NCBI GenBank assembly: GCA_937915285.1
Contig: CALDNG010000412.1
Span: 1 to 11,851 of the forward strand
Source of the DNA: an uncultured Desulfomonile sp.
GTDB taxonomy: Bacteria; Desulfobacterota; Desulfomonilia; Desulfomonilales; Desulfomonilaceae
Direction of reading: 5' to 3'
Length of the DNA: 11,851 nt
In this document: positions 5,940 through 11,851 of the stretch, piece by piece
Position numbering within the stretch: position 1 is the stretch's first letter
Layout: each line of letters starts with the position of its first letter
The notes under the pieces: model-generated
What the model saw: the letters and a program-made list of their open reading frames with translations, nothing else
What the model was told of the DNA's origin: nothing
Database searches by the model: none
Position numbers and translations under genes: made by a program

Positions 5940-7235
5940 TCACTGAACGTAGCCCATCATTCTCGGCAACCACAACACCAGGTCAGGCATGTAAGTCATG
6001 GCGAGCAACACCGTTATCTGGATCACCATGAACGGGAAGCATGCCTTTGTCACCCAGATCAAATCCTTGTTAACCATGGATCCGGTAATATAAAGGCTGA
6101 CACCAACCGGTGGAGTGCAATAGCCGATTGCAAGGTTCACCGTCATCAGCAGACCGAAATGAAGCGGATCAATGTTGAATGCATGGAGCATGGGCAGAAA
6201 TACAGGTCCAAGGATCAGGGTTGCGGATATTATATCCATGAACATGCCTACTACAAGGAGCAGGACATTCATGGCCATTAAGAAAACAACAGGGGACTGT
6301 ATCGTTGATAGAACCGCCTCGGTGATCTTGGGCGGGATGTTTTCCAATGTTAGTAACCTGCCAAAACAGCTTGCCCCGGCCACAATTATAAGCAATGTTG
6401 AAGATGTGACTGCGGACGAAATAGTAACTTTTTTTAGCTGGGTCAGGTTCATTGACCTGTGTATGAACAGTTCAACGATAATAGCGTAAACGCATGCGAT
6501 AACTGCCGCTTCGTTAGCTGTAAACATCCCCGAAAATATTCCGGCGAAGATGATAACAGGCAGCATGAGCGACCAGATACCTTCCTTGAAAATCGTGGCC
6601 AGTTCATGAAAACTCTTTATGGGCGAATAAACGATGTCCTTATTTTTTCGTAAAACAAAATAGGTGTAGAGGCAGGTCAAGCCTGTGATGAGGATCCCTG
6701 GCACATAACCGGTGAGAAACAGCCCTTCCAGTGAGACATTGCTTATCATGCAATAAAGAATCATGGAAATACTGGGAGGAATGATGACCCCGAGATTCCC
6801 GGAAGTGGTCATGATGCCGACGGTGTAGTCTTTGGGATATCCTTTCTCGATCAGGGCAGGGATCATGAATCCCCCGAGAGCGACTACGGTAGCGACGGTC
6901 GAACCGGATATTGCTCCAAACAGGGCGCAAGCTATGACTCCTGCCATCCCCAGACCACCCGGCAGCCAACTCACCAGAGCATTTGCCATCTTGATCAGCC
7001 TGGCAACAATGGTGCCGGTCGTCATGATGTTGCCGCACAATATGAAAAACAGCACAACTACAAGCGAAAAATTGTCCATACTGCGGAAGAGCGTTTGAGT
7101 CAGTAACAGGAGCGGTAATTCGGTGAAAAGCAGGAATCCGAGTACGGCAGTAAAAAAAAGACACAAGAAAACAGGTACATAACTCGCCATACAACCCAGA
7201 AGAATCAGAAGGATTATAACGTGGCTCGACTCCAT
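5940..7235 (-). CDS. dctM: TRAP transporter large permease subunit (DctM)
   Basis: The 431-residue, very hydrophobic protein is the channel-forming subunit of a tripartite ATP-independent periplasmic (TRAP) transporter, which uses an ion gradient to import carboxylates delivered by DctP. Family signatures seen are GAISGSTVATVVALGGFMIP (about 107-126), GYPKDYTVGIMTTSGNLGVI-IPPS (about 132-155), GMFTANEAAVIACVYA (about 240-255) and IGYCTPPVGVSLYI (about 372-385), in the expected order. Length is standard for DctM, with roughly 11-12 membrane segments. The ATG follows AGGAG at 6-nt spacing. It is the last gene of the dctP-dctQ-dctM unit and lies 80 nt downstream of dctQ, as a separate gene rather than a QM fusion. 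Transcription probably ends at the 5837-5859 hairpin. Confidence 0.96.
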   Translation of the reverse strand: MESSHVIILLILLGCMASYVPVFLCLFFTAVLGFLLFTELPLLLLTQTLFRSMDNFSLVVVLFFILCGNIMTTGTIVARLIKMANALVSWLPGGLGMAGVIACALFGAISGSTVATVVALGGFMIPALIEKGYPKDYTVGIMTTSGNLGVIIPPSISMILYCMISNVSLEGLFLTGYVPGILITGLTCLYTYFVLRKNKDIVYSPIKSFHELATIFKEGIWSLMLPVIIFAGIFSGMFTANEAAVIACVYAIIVELFIHRSMNLTQLKKVTISSAVTSSTLLIIVAGASCFGRLLTLENIPPKITEAVLSTIQSPVVFLMAMNVLLLVVGMFMDIISATLILGPVFLPMLHAFNIDPLHFGLLMTVNLAIGYCTPPVGVSLYITGSMVNKDLIWVTKACFPFMVIQITVLLAMTYMPDLVLWLPRMMGYVQ

Positions 7236-7256
7236 GAAGCGCTCCTATGTAAATGT

Positions 7257-7268
7257 TTGCCTAGGCAA
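7257..7268. repeat. 12-bp perfect palindrome in the dctQ-dctM gap
   Basis: TTGCCTAGGCAA lies between the dctQ stop and the dctM ribosome-binding site, about 22 nt before the dctM ATG on the minus strand. In RNA it would form at most a 4-bp stem. It could be a protein-binding site or chance; no second copy was noticed. Confidence 0.4.
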
Positions 7269-7315
7269 TTGTTGTCTTAACGTCCAGATAACTCACCCAT
7301 CTCAATTTGACGACG

Positions 7316-7810
7316 TCATTTCGCTGAACGGAGTTCCGTGTAATCCTGGTAAATCACCTGAATGGTTCTCAGCAAAACTGTCGCCCCCATCACCGGGATG
7401 ATCGCATAAAGGTAGACAAGCGGAATCTGCATGATGATGGTCTTCTGATTAGTCATAACCTGAAGGGCTGCTATCTTCCAGCCGTAGTAAAGCATCATCA
7501 AACCAAAAATGGCTGTAACGAAATTACTGAAGAAATTGAGAGGGACCTTAAGTCGCGGAACGAGCTGCACTAAAGCGTCGATCTTGATCATGGACTTGTT
7601 CTTGACGGCTGCGCCTAGTCCGATGAACGTGGTATAGATAATGACTTCCCTGACGAGTTCTTCCGACCACGCCAACGTGTAATTAAAACCATAGCGCAGA
7701 ACAACGTTAAAAAATAAGGACACAAGAGCTATTATGACTGTCAGAAAAAGAGTCCAGTCCTCAAAAAATGTAAGAATCCTGTCAATAACGTTTAGGATTT
7801 TTCCGATCAT
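7316..7810 (-). CDS. dctQ: TRAP transporter small permease subunit (DctQ)
   Basis: The 164-residue protein has four predicted membrane helices (about residues 20-39, 51-70, 92-112 and 131-152), the standard DctQ topology. The hallmark WSEELVR motif (48-54) lies just before helix 2, after the VVLRYGFN segment (37-43), both typical of the family. DctQ forms the membrane complex with DctM and is needed for TRAP transport. The ATG is preceded by AGAGGA with 8-nt spacing. It sits between dctP (312 nt upstream, with a hairpin in the gap) and dctM (80 nt downstream). The wide gap after dctP suggests lower expression than the binding protein. Confidence 0.94.
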   Translation of the reverse strand: MIGKILNVIDRILTFFEDWTLFLTVIIALVSLFFNVVLRYGFNYTLAWSEELVREVIIYTTFIGLGAAVKNKSMIKIDALVQLVPRLKVPLNFFSNFVTAIFGLMMLYYGWKIAALQVMTNQKTIIMQIPLVYLYAIIPVMGATVLLRTIQVIYQDYTELRSAK

Positions 7811-8081
7811 GCGACATTTCCTCTATATAAGGGTGACTTTCCTAAAATAGCCTCGGCAACAGAAGAGAATGAAAACTCAGGAATACGTAACGGCCAGGCA
7901 AGAATACCGACGGCGCCTTTGATCAATGCCACGTGTTTTTGAAAAAGTAGTTTTAAAGGAATTTCTTAGTAAGACGCTTGCCGGCTTTTCTGCTCATTGT
8001 CCCTGAGAAGCAACCTAAAAAAGGTTTCATGCATCTGAAATTTTTACACTCCAGTGTTGAGCGCCGGGATTGTTCTAAGAC
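7811..8081 (-). other. dctP-dctQ intergenic spacer, no gene seen
   Basis: Beyond the hairpin next to dctP, this stretch holds no open frame with a ribosome-binding site. I searched the minus strand for a second promoter that would serve dctQ-dctM and found none with both boxes at acceptable spacing: TATATA near 7825-7830 has no matching -35. Expression of dctQM therefore probably depends on read-through from dctP. Confidence 0.45.
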
Positions 8082-8108
8082 CAAAAGGGCCTTTTAAAGG
8101 CCCTTTTG
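8082..8108 (-). terminator. Intra-operon hairpin / partial terminator after dctP
   Basis: CAAAAGGGCCTTT (8082-8094) and AAAGGCCCTTTTG (8096-8108) are perfect 13-nt inverted arms around one base. On the minus strand it begins 14 nt after the dctP stop and folds as a GC-rich GGGCC/GGCCC stem ending in a TTTT tract, so it can act as a Rho-independent terminator and a 3'-end stabiliser. Being nearly symmetric, it could also work on the plus strand. Its position inside the TRAP operon suggests more dctP than dctQM message. Confidence 0.8.
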
Positions 8109-8122
8109 ATCCGATTTCCATT

Positions 8123-9205
8123 TTACGGCTTGTAACCGATGAAACCGTAAACTTCCTCAAGGAAATTCACGGGACGGTATTTGTCGCCCTTGTAAAGCTT
8201 GTTGATCTCTTCGGCATATTTCTTGTGGACGCTGTCACCAAGCTTGCGCAAAGTATCCATCTCGTCCTTTGACAGACTGATGAACTCAATTCCGGATTTC
8301 TTCGCCAAGTCAATCTGCTCGGTTTCCTGCTGCACGGTTTCCTTGCGGATTTGTATGCATACGTCTTTCACTACCTCTCTAAAGGTTTTCTGGAGGTCAG
8401 CCGGAAGAGAATTGAACCAGGCCTTGTTGAAAATCCAGATGAACAGACCCTGCGCATAATTGACATAAGTAAAATATTTCGCGTCTTCAAATTTCTTGGT
8501 GATGTTACATACGGACGGAGTATGGTCCAAACCGGTTATAACGCCCTGTTTGAGGGCAACAGGAACGTCAGGCCATGGCATTGCGACAGGATTGAAGCCC
8601 CAGGCCTGATACAGCAACTGGTTTACTGCCGCCTCTGCAGTGCGGAATTTGATCTTTTTTGCATCTTCAAGGTTTCTTACAGGAACGGTAGTGGCCCAAC
8701 CATAGTTACCATAACCGGTGATATCCAAACCGATTATCCCCTGATGATCCATGGCGTTCATGAAATGTTCGAAGAGTTGCCCACTGCCAACAAATTTGTC
8801 AAGCTTCTCGAAGGAATCGATCAGAAATGGAAGATTTATTAGTCCGAACCTCGGACCAAGGTTGGTCGCCGCAACTGAACTGCAACCCATTCCCTGAATG
8901 GCGCCCATCTGAAGTTGGTTGAGAACCTCTACCTCGCCCCCCAGCATGGAAAATGGCTTGAAGTCGATGTAGATTTGCCCGTTGGTGCGTTTCCAGAGTT
9001 CATCGCGAATAGCGAACCCCGCATAAACGCCCTTGAGCACCGGATGAGAGACGTTTGACACTACACACTTGTATTTGGCCCCTGAAGGATCAAAGGCTGG
9101 CTTCCACTTGTCCAGGGATGGCGCTTGCGCAACGGCTAGCCCCACAAGTAAGCCCAAGCTGATCAAGCAGACCATGACCAAAATCGCCAATCTTTCTACT
9201 CTCAC
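8123..9205 (-). CDS. dctP: TRAP transporter periplasmic solute-binding protein (DctP)
   Basis: The 360-residue protein is the extracytoplasmic binding subunit of the TRAP transporter. Residues 1-26 are a signal peptide (MRVER, then a long hydrophobic core ending AVA before QA), giving a mature periplasmic protein. DctP signatures are FKPFSMLGGEVEVLNQLQMG (82-101), INLPFLIDSFEKLDKF (123-138), and KIKFRTAEAAVNQLLYQAWG (184-203) followed by NPVAMPWPDVPVALKQGVITGLD. Arg188 is at the position of the conserved arginine that binds the ligand carboxylate. The region after GLD reads HTPSVC rather than the more usual E-NP, so ligand preference cannot be inferred. The start is GTG, with GAGGAGG 5 nt upstream; the next ATG is codon 11 inside the signal peptide. 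It is the first gene of the TRAP operon. Confidence 0.95.
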   Translation of the reverse strand: MRVERLAILVMVCLISLGLLVGLAVAQAPSLDKWKPAFDPSGAKYKCVVSNVSHPVLKGVYAGFAIRDELWKRTNGQIYIDFKPFSMLGGEVEVLNQLQMGAIQGMGCSSVAATNLGPRFGLINLPFLIDSFEKLDKFVGSGQLFEHFMNAMDHQGIIGLDITGYGNYGWATTVPVRNLEDAKKIKFRTAEAAVNQLLYQAWGFNPVAMPWPDVPVALKQGVITGLDHTPSVCNITKKFEDAKYFTYVNYAQGLFIWIFNKAWFNSLPADLQKTFREVVKDVCIQIRKETVQQETEQIDLAKKSGIEFISLSKDEMDTLRKLGDSVHKKYAEEINKLYKGDKYRPVNFLEEVYGFIGYKP

Positions 9206-9281
9206 GTCAACCTCCTCGCTGGTTTTTTACTATGTTGTCAGGTTGCAATCCCCTTTCAGATGCCAAATATTATTATTCATC

Positions 9282-9310
9282 AAATTACAGTGACATCGCA
9301 TTTCAGTCAA
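9282..9310 (-). promoter_or_regulatory. Candidate sigma70 promoter for the TRAP operon
   Basis: On the minus strand TTGACT (9305-9310), a 17-nt spacer, and TAATTT (9282-9287). The -35 and spacing are good, the -10 moderate. Transcription would start near 9275 and leave a leader of about 70 nt before the dctP GTG. No sigma54 (-24/-12) pattern with correct spacing was found, although sigma54 control is common for dct genes. Confidence 0.5.
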
Positions 9311-9383
9311 GAGAAACATGAAGCCCTGTTCAACCTGATGAACATTGGCGCCAAATTGATGCGACTATCCCCACACCGCACTG

Positions 9384-9417
9384 ACTAACGCCTGCCTCAG
9401 TTTCACGTTAGTGAGGC
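9384..9417. repeat. Overlapping, mutually exclusive inverted repeats
   Basis: ACTAACG (9384-9390) pairs with CGTTAGT (9406-9412), and GCCTCA (9394-9399) pairs with TGAGGC (9412-9417). The two pairings interleave and cannot both form. They lie about 75 nt upstream of the dctP promoter's -35 box, a fitting place for a regulator-binding site. Confidence 0.5.
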
Positions 9418-9705
9418 TTAAATGGGAGATATTTTTTCCTAATCCTGAAAGTGGCGCGCAACGCCTGTTTTTTGGCAAAAGAATCTTACTTTATAGTCAG
9501 GTGACATTCTAACAAAAGTGGCTTTTTATGGAGCAGCGCACTAAAAAGCAAACCGTTGGATTTAAGGCTGCCTAATCAGCTTTCAAGTGGCCTCACAAGG
9601 CAATCCAAATATCATGATGCGCCCGAGGTGAGAGGTATCAAAATTCACATTGGAGAACTAATTTTATGTGGGAATGCAATCGTGACCGGTGGCTGTTTTC
9701 GATCA

Positions 9706-9744
9706 GGCCCGAAGTGTCCAGTTTTGGGCCCATACTGTTTTTTT
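9706..9744 (+). terminator. Possible orphan terminator in the gene-free region
   Basis: GGCCCGAA (9706-9713) pairs with TTTGGGCC (9723-9730), including one G-T pair, followed after 7 nt by seven T (9738-9744). The gap between stem and T-run makes it a sub-standard terminator. No gene is seen upstream of it on the plus strand. Confidence 0.3.
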
Positions 9745-9868
9745 GGGCAGGGGGCTCATCAGAAGCGCAGCGCCGTCCATATTTAATGCGCCTTTTGTTA
9801 TTCCTAACCACAGAGGTCTATGCAAATTTAGCACTCGTATGTCTTCCCTGATTGTTTGTGGATTTGAC

Positions 9869-9897
9869 TTGATAAATTCCAATTTTAAATTTACGAT
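9869..9897 (+). promoter_or_regulatory. Candidate sigma70 promoter for the response regulator
   Basis: TTGATA (9869-9874), a 17-nt spacer, and TACGAT (9892-9897) in an AT-rich stretch. Transcription would begin near 9904, about 26 nt before the ATG at 9930. Five of six bases match at -35 and four of six at -10. Confidence 0.5.
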
Positions 9898-9929
9898 TAA
9901 CATCATTACATTTTTTTGGAGTGACTAAC

Positions 9930-10484
9930 ATGCGCGAAAAATCATACCTTGCGGGCAAGACTATTCTGGCGGTGGATGATGAAGTAGACATTCTGGAGTC
10001 CATAGAAGACATACTGGAAGGTTCGAAACTTGATCGGGCAACGGACTACAGTAGCGCATCGAAAAAGATAAATACCCAACGATATGATTTAGTCATTCTG
10101 GATATTATGGGGGTGAACGGGCTTAAGCTTCTGGAAGAATCGGTGGCCCGTAATTTCCCGACAGTCATGCTGACTGCCCACGCCATGAATCCTGAAACTC
10201 TTCTTACCGCTATCAGGAAAGGCGCTATCGCATATCTGCCCAAGGAGACTCTGCCTGACCTGGAAGAGTTGCTGACTGAAATTTTCAAGGCTCATGAACA
10301 GGGCGATCCCCCCTGGAAGTTGCTGTTTGAAAAACTTGGTGACTTCTTTGACAAGCGTTTTGGTCCTAACTGGAAGGATAAGGACAAGGCCTTCTGGTCG
10401 GAATTCGACATCAATTATCAGGTGGGCCGCGGCATTGAAGAAAGACTGAAGCACGATGAAAGAATAACCGGCAGGGGTATATAG
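9930..10484 (+). CDS. Response regulator, receiver domain plus short C-terminal tail
   Basis: The 184-residue protein has a CheY-like receiver domain (about residues 10-123) with all key residues: the acidic pair Asp16-Asp17, phosphoacceptor Asp58 (LVILDIMGVNG), Thr82 (VMLTAH) and Lys105 (YLPKE). It should therefore be phosphorylated by a histidine kinase. No DNA-binding or enzymatic output domain follows. The C-terminal part (124-184) is polar and aromatic, with PPWKLLFEKLGDFFDKRFGP (127-146), and probably forms helices that serve as an interaction surface; I do not recognise it as a named domain. The ATG has GGAG 8 nt upstream; a GTG at 9921 in frame overlaps that ribosome-binding site and is rejected. 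No kinase gene lies in the window, so it is an orphan here. It is divergent from the TRAP operon, a usual place for a regulator, but a receiver without DNA-binding domain cannot directly control dctP. Confidence 0.9.
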   Translation: MREKSYLAGKTILAVDDEVDILESIEDILEGSKLDRATDYSSASKKINTQRYDLVILDIMGVNGLKLLEESVARNFPTVMLTAHAMNPETLLTAIRKGAIAYLPKETLPDLEELLTEIFKAHEQGDPPWKLLFEKLGDFFDKRFGPNWKDKDKAFWSEFDINYQVGRGIEERLKHDERITGRGI

Positions 10485-10555
10485 CAACCAATGGTAGTTT
10501 GACTTACTTTTTTCGAGAAGTTTGGCAATCCTTCGTTTTAAGTTCGTTCTTCATC

Positions 10556-10586
10556 GTCCGGCTAGTCTATTAACGGACATTTTTTT
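10556..10586 (+). terminator. Weak candidate terminator of the response regulator gene
   Basis: GTCCG (10556-10560) pairs with CGGAC (10574-10578) across a 13-nt loop, followed by a run of seven T (10580-10586). The stem is short, but the T-run and position (72 nt after the stop) fit a terminator. Confidence 0.4.
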
Positions 10587-10628
10587 GGGCTCGAAATTTG
10601 AGCATTGAAGAACCTCAATTTCAAGCTC
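10587..10628. repeat. Long imperfect hairpin upstream of the cupin gene
   Basis: The arm at 10587-10602 (GGGCTCGAAATTTGAG) pairs with 10614-10628 (CTCAATTTCAAGCTC): fourteen pairs, including one G-U, with one mismatch and one bulge around an 11-nt loop. Neither strand has a T-run directly after it, so it is not a simple terminator. It lies about 90 nt before the start codon of the cupin gene and may be part of its leader, or a protein site. Confidence 0.55.
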
Positions 10629-10720
10629 GTCAGCAAAATGTTCGGACGGATTAAAGTGATTTTCTGTTTTTTCCGAAAGTTCCTTGTTCCCCATCATGTG
10701 AGTCGTGAAGGAGATCATCC

Positions 10721-11578
10721 GTGAGAGTCGCTATCCTAAACCCGGAAACTGTTGAGTCGACTCCAAGTATGTCCTGGTACCCTAAATCCATTCAGCAAGA
10801 TGTGATAGCTGGTTTGAGCGCCTTCGGACTGGACGTGGAAGCTGTTTGCCTTGGGGCAGAATCTGGCTCTGACTCCCCAATTAAGCGGGGTGAGGCGACG
10901 TCAACATCATATCTTGAGGCAGTATCAGGATTCATGGAAAAAGCGTCTGAATATGGCCTCATATTTAACTTTTCCGGTCTGGTTCCCATGCTTGTGTCGA
11001 GCATTACGCAGACCCCGATGATTACAGTCATTGATTCCTGGGAATACCTGCGATCACCAGAAATTTATGAATCTCGACCCAAGGCGCTTTGTTTAATGTG
11101 GTGTAAACTGGATAGCGAATCAGTCAAACCTTCCAATGCGGCCGAGATCAATTTGTGTCACACGGACAAGGCAAACTGGGGAGGTCTCATAGCGCGGGAA
11201 CTTTTTGAGACCGATAATAAGCTGCTCAAACATTTACAAAAGGAAGATCACAGACCTTGGGGTTATTACGTGGTCCTGTCAGACATGGACGACCACAAGG
11301 TGAAAAGAATAGTGGTTTACCCCAAGAAAAGGCTCAGTCTGCAAAGCCACAGGAGAAGGTCGGAGCACTGGCTGGTGGTTAGCGGGACTGGAGTTGTCAC
11401 TCTGAACTCGGATCAGATAAGGCTTTCCCCAGGGGAGGCCGTCGATATACCGGTGGGGGCTAGACACAGAATGTCCAACCCAGGGGAAGAGCCGGTGGTG
11501 TTCGTAGAAGTCCAGACAGGGGACTATTTTGGTGAAGATGATATAGAGCGGTTTGAGGACGATTTCGGCAGGACCTAG
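10721..11578 (+). CDS. Type II phosphomannose-isomerase cupin fused to an unassigned, possibly GT-B-like N-terminal region
   Basis: The 285-residue protein ends in a cupin of the mannose-6-phosphate isomerase type II class (about 175-285), the domain usually found at the C-terminus of ManC. Its signatures are RPWGYYVVL (178-186), KRLSLQSHRRRSEHWLVVSG (203-222), GEAVDIPVGARHRMSNPG (238-255) and GDYFGEDDIERFEDDFGR (267-284). Likely metal-site residues are His210, Glu215 or His216, and His249; the second His of the usual H-x-H is Arg212. Residues 1-170 are not the ManC nucleotidyltransferase: no GG.GTRL motif is present. They start MRVAILNPE and contain SWYPKSIQQDVIAGLSAFGL and LIFNFSGLVPMLVSS, loosely like the first half of a GT-B glycosyltransferase, but this is a tentative reading. 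The start is GTG with AAGGAG 7 nt upstream. It may act in sugar metabolism or as a sugar-binding regulator; catalysis is unproven. Confidence 0.85.
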   Translation: MRVAILNPETVESTPSMSWYPKSIQQDVIAGLSAFGLDVEAVCLGAESGSDSPIKRGEATSTSYLEAVSGFMEKASEYGLIFNFSGLVPMLVSSITQTPMITVIDSWEYLRSPEIYESRPKALCLMWCKLDSESVKPSNAAEINLCHTDKANWGGLIARELFETDNKLLKHLQKEDHRPWGYYVVLSDMDDHKVKRIVVYPKKRLSLQSHRRRSEHWLVVSGTGVVTLNSDQIRLSPGEAVDIPVGARHRMSNPGEEPVVFVEVQTGDYFGEDDIERFEDDFGRT

Positions 11579-11589
11579 GTTTTATGGAC

Positions 11590-11851
11590 TTACCTACCGG
11601 ATGTTACTGAGTCGAGTTTCCATGTCTTTTTGCGCTCGTGCTCACCCTTGCGCAGTCCGCACGGATCATTTGAACAGACATTGCATTCCGGGTCCTCACA
11701 AGGATCCAGATGAACAAATATCTCGGTTTCTTCACCGAAATGAACTGCGAAAAATCTTTCCAGGTCTTTCACCTCCGAATGAGCTTTTTCAAGGCTCAAA
11801 TCTCTGGGCAATATAAGGTGAAAATCAACGAATATTCTCTGGCCTGAACGC
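11590..11851 (-). CDS. Cation diffusion facilitator (CDF) transporter, C-terminal cytoplasmic domain, 5' end beyond window
   Basis: The last 86 or so residues of a larger protein are visible; the frame stays open to the right edge. The sequence RSGQRIFVDFHLILPRDLSL, then EKAHSEVKDLE and TEIFVHLDPCED, is the ferredoxin-like cytoplasmic domain of CDF metal exporters (R..G....V..H......S...AH.....E......E..IH..P). The missing N-terminal part should hold six membrane helices and the metal site. After the domain comes a cysteine-rich tail, PCEDPECNVCSNDPCGLRKG, with four Cys, which could bind metal, then a short basic end. The substrate is probably a divalent metal such as Zn, Fe or Mn, not determinable here. 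It converges with the cupin gene; the two stop codons are 11 nt apart. Confidence 0.85.
   Translation of the reverse strand, partial: RSGQRIFVDFHLILPRDLSLEKAHSEVKDLERFFAVHFGEETEIFVHLDPCEDPECNVCSNDPCGLRKGEHERKKTWKLDSVTSGR

Larger units (their letters stand above)
9206..9929. other. 724-bp gene-free divergent region between dctP and the response regulator
   Basis: Short open frames exist here (for example around 9556-9786 and 9689-9928), but they overlap in different frames, lack good ribosome-binding sites and resemble no family. What can be supported are a dctP promoter (9282-9310, minus), a response-regulator promoter (9869-9897, plus), overlapping inverted repeats (9384-9417) and a hairpin (9706-9730) with a T-run at 9738-9744. 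A TATAGT at 9492-9497 could be a -10 box but its -35 is poor. The length is unusual compared with the other intergenic gaps in the window. Confidence 0.5.

Noticed and set aside
5883..6281. 132-codon plus-strand frame at the end of dctM
   Set aside because: It lies antisense to the clear dctM gene and has a His/Arg-rich composition typical of an antisense shadow of a membrane protein.
9240..9265. Possible sigma54 (-24/-12) promoter upstream of dctP (TGGCAT ... TTGC on the minus strand)
   Set aside because: The two elements are 11 nt apart instead of 5, which is incompatible with sigma54 binding; a sigma70-like promoter at 9282-9310 fits better.
9556..9928. Several overlapping open frames of 60-80 codons in the long intergenic region
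   Set aside because: No good ribosome-binding sites, frames overlap each other on both strands, and the translations look like random sequence; the last also runs through the response-regulator promoter.
1..11851. Mobile elements, CRISPR arrays, tRNA or rRNA genes, toxin-antitoxin pairs, defence systems
   Set aside because: I looked for transposase-like proteins, terminal repeats, regularly spaced repeats and paired small genes by eye and found none.

Overview
The window reads as ordinary chromosomal DNA from an anaerobic bacterium. The best guess is a Desulfobacterota (deltaproteobacterial) sulfate reducer or syntroph. This is inferred from the gene mix: a membrane-anchored two-[4Fe-4S] protein with extra cysteine clusters, a stand-alone FMN glutamate-synthase-like protein, a DctP-Q-M TRAP transporter, and an AcuA-like acetyltransferase. 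No 16S or other marker gene is present. No IS element, phage gene, tRNA, rRNA or CRISPR array was seen, and no obviously new multi-gene system stands out.

Left block (1-1888, minus strand): a promoter at 1860-1888 reads leftward through a ferredoxin-like protein, a hotdog acyl-CoA thioesterase, and a GNAT acetyltransferase cut by the window edge. Next (2083-3918, plus): a strong sigma70-type promoter (TTGACA-17-TAATAT) drives a single FMN-binding glutamate-synthase-family gene that ends in a clear intrinsic terminator. Then (4096-5859, plus): a secreted or membrane-tethered chagasin-type (I42) protease inhibitor, followed by two GNAT acetyltransferase genes. The second GNAT gene begins with TTG overlapping the stop of the first and closely resembles AcuA, the acetyltransferase that inactivates acetyl-CoA synthetase. 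A perfect hairpin separates this pair from the convergent transporter operon.

TRAP block (5940-9310, minus): transcription runs dctP, then dctQ, then dctM. A 13-bp inverted repeat just after dctP probably limits read-through into the membrane subunits. A 724-bp gene-free stretch (9206-9929) carries the dctP promoter, a divergent promoter for a response regulator, and several unexplained inverted repeats.

Right block (9930-11851): a receiver-only response regulator with an uncharacterised C-terminal tail; a structured intergenic region; a protein joining a possible GT-B-like N-terminal half to a type II phosphomannose-isomerase cupin; and, convergent with it, the C-terminal end of a cation diffusion facilitator (CDF) transporter cut by the window edge.

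Functionally the genes suggest carboxylate uptake (TRAP), acyl-CoA handling (thioesterase, AcuA-like control of acyl-CoA synthetase) and Fe-S/flavin redox chemistry, but they appear to be separate transcription units rather than one pathway.
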